Shown here: positions 55,947 through 56,806 of the stretch, piece by piece
How positions within the stretch are numbered: the stretch's first letter is position 1
How the letters are laid out: each line of letters begins with the position of its first letter
Origin: Myxococcales bacterium
GTDB lineage: Bacteria; Myxococcota_A; Polyangia; Palsa-1104
Direction: 5' to 3'
DNA length: 56,806 nucleotides
Assembly (NCBI GenBank): GCA_003170275.1
Contig: PNAM01000061.1
Location: 1 to 56,806 of the forward strand
Program-made: the position numbers and the translations under genes
The notes under the pieces: generated by a model
The model's input: the letters and a program-made list of their open reading frames with translations, nothing else
Told to the model about the DNA's origin: nothing
Databases searched by the model: none

Positions 55947-56806
55947 GCAAACAGAAGTTACGCAAGGACAAGTTCGAGACCGACGCGGGCATCCCGCTCG
56001 AGGACCTCTACAGCCCCGGGAACGCGCCGGTCGACTACGACCGCGAGCTCGGCCTGCCCGGCGAGTATCCGTTCACGCGCGGCGTGCAGCCCACCATGTA
56101 CCGCGGGCGGCTCTGGACCATGCGCCAGTACGCCGGCTTCGGCGACGCCAGGGAATCGAACAAGCGCTACCACTACCTGCTCAAGCAGGGACAGACCGGC
56201 CTGTCGGTGGCGTTCGATCTGCCGACGCAGATGGGGCGAGATCCCGACCACGCGCTGGCGCGCGGCGAGGTGGGGCGCGTGGGCGTGTCGATCTCCAGCC
56301 TCGAGGACATGCGCCTACTCCTCGACGGGCTGCCGCTCGGCGAGGTGTCGACGTCGATGACCATCAACTCGACGGCCTCCACACTGCTCGCGCTCTACGT
56401 CGCGGTCGCCGACGAGCGTGGCGTCCCCCGATCGTCGCTGTCGGGCACCATCCAGAACGACATTTTGAAGGAGTACATCGCGCGCGGCACATACATCTAT
56501 CCGCCGCGCCCGTCGATGCGGCTGGTGGTGGACACGTTCGCCTGGTGCAAGGCGGAGGTGCCGCGCTGGAATACGATCTCGATCTCGGGCTACCACATCC
56601 GCGAGGCTGGATCGGACGCGGTGCAGGAGGTGGCGTTCACGCTGGCGGACGCGATTGCGTACGTGGACGCGGCCATCGCGGCGGGCCTCGAGGTGGACGA
56701 GTTCGCGCCGCGGCTGTCGTTTTTCTTCAACGCGCACAACGACCTGCTGGAGGAGATCGCCAAATACCGCGCGGCGCGGCGGCTGTGGGCGCACATCATG
56801 CGGGAG
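55943..56806 (+). CDS. methylmalonyl-CoA-mutase family protein (5' part only)
   Basis: 288 residues visible, open to the window edge. B12-dependent acyl-CoA mutase N-terminal barrel: YPFTRGVQPTMYRGRLWTMRQYAGFGDARESNKRYHYLL, GLSVAFDLPTQMGRDPDH, STSMTINSTAS, GTIQNDILKEYIARGTYIYPP, SGYHIREAGSD. These residues contact the CoA chain and substrate. It starts with GTG 55943 overlapping scoB. The short N-terminus and missing C-terminal B12 domain (beyond the edge or on another gene) leave open methylmalonyl-, ethylmalonyl- or isobutyryl-CoA as substrate. Confidence 0.92.
   Translation, partial: MSKQKLRKDKFETDAGIPLEDLYSPGNAPVDYDRELGLPGEYPFTRGVQPTMYRGRLWTMRQYAGFGDARESNKRYHYLLKQGQTGLSVAFDLPTQMGRDPDHALARGEVGRVGVSISSLEDMRLLLDGLPLGEVSTSMTINSTASTLLALYVAVADERGVPRSSLSGTIQNDILKEYIARGTYIYPPRPSMRLVVDTFAWCKAEVPRWNTISISGYHIREAGSDAVQEVAFTLADAIAYVDAAIAAGLEVDEFAPRLSFFFNAHNDLLEEIAKYRAARRLWAHIMRE

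Overview
The window is a dense, very GC-rich bacterial chromosome segment (third codon positions almost all G or C; GTG and TTG starts are common). Several protein types point to Myxococcota (the old delta-proteobacteria): a DUF6178 protein, an AgmX/PglI-type lipoprotein, an MXAN_5187-like sensor, a Ser/Thr kinase with an extracytoplasmic tail, a STAND-TPR-sigma54 activator fusion, a detached GspE/MshEN-domain protein, and many short lipoproteins. This assignment is inference from gene content; no rRNA is present. I see no tRNA, rRNA, CRISPR array, transposase, phage gene or attachment site, so the segment looks like core chromosome.

Layout. 1-3.1 kb (minus): the 5' part of ftsH, tilS and an MFS transporter. 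3.1-4.7 kb: a DUF6178 protein. 4.7-9.6 kb: a four-gene operon for a Gld-type ABC exporter (ATPase, permease, GldG-like protein, DUF4340 protein). 9.6-15 kb: translation and RNA modification (infA, rnc, mnmA, an RlmD-type rRNA methyltransferase, cysteine desulfurase) with two small zinc-ribbon proteins. 15-23.2 kb: signalling (MshEN-GAF protein, 1285-residue STAND/TPR/sigma54 activator, repeat lipoprotein, tandem cNMP-binding protein, AgmX-like lipoprotein). 23.3-30.4 kb (minus): 2Fe-2S ferredoxin, transketolase, a translationally coupled three-gene envelope operon (propeller/HEAT lipoprotein, HEAT protein, secreted protein), a DUF2520 dehydrogenase-like protein and nadD. 30.4-37.9 kb: PLD-like protein, MXAN_5187-like sensor, Ser/Thr kinase, PilZ protein, alpha/beta hydrolase, outer-membrane barrel, membrane protein. 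38-41.8 kb: sulfatase-like enzyme, acetyltransferase, isoaspartyl peptidase, small lipoprotein. 41.8-47.7 kb: ybeY, GAF-HD-GYP, PhoH, mazG, rpsT, holA. 47.7-54.5 kb: zinc peptidase, ATP-grasp ligase, amidohydrolase, two lipoproteins, a second RlmD-type methyltransferase. 54.6 kb to the end: scoA, scoB and the 5' part of a methylmalonyl-CoA-mutase-family gene, a CoA-linked catabolic operon.

Functional threads. tilS, mnmA, cysteine desulfurase, two methyltransferases, rnc, infA, ybeY and rpsT all serve tRNA/rRNA maturation or translation. A c-di-GMP thread is suggested by MshEN, PilZ and HD-GYP proteins.

No single dramatic new system is obvious. The strongest unusual signals are architectural. 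All eleven convergent gene pairs meet with at most 9 bp between them or overlap by up to 50 bp. About ten genes have a -10-like hexamer only 6-10 bp before the start codon, suggesting leaderless mRNAs. The phoH reading frame seems to need a non-AUG start. The HD-GYP domain carries about 105 extra residues and stands where PgpH sits in other phoH-ybeY clusters. Two intergenic regions share a 14-bp element containing a DnaA-box-like sequence.
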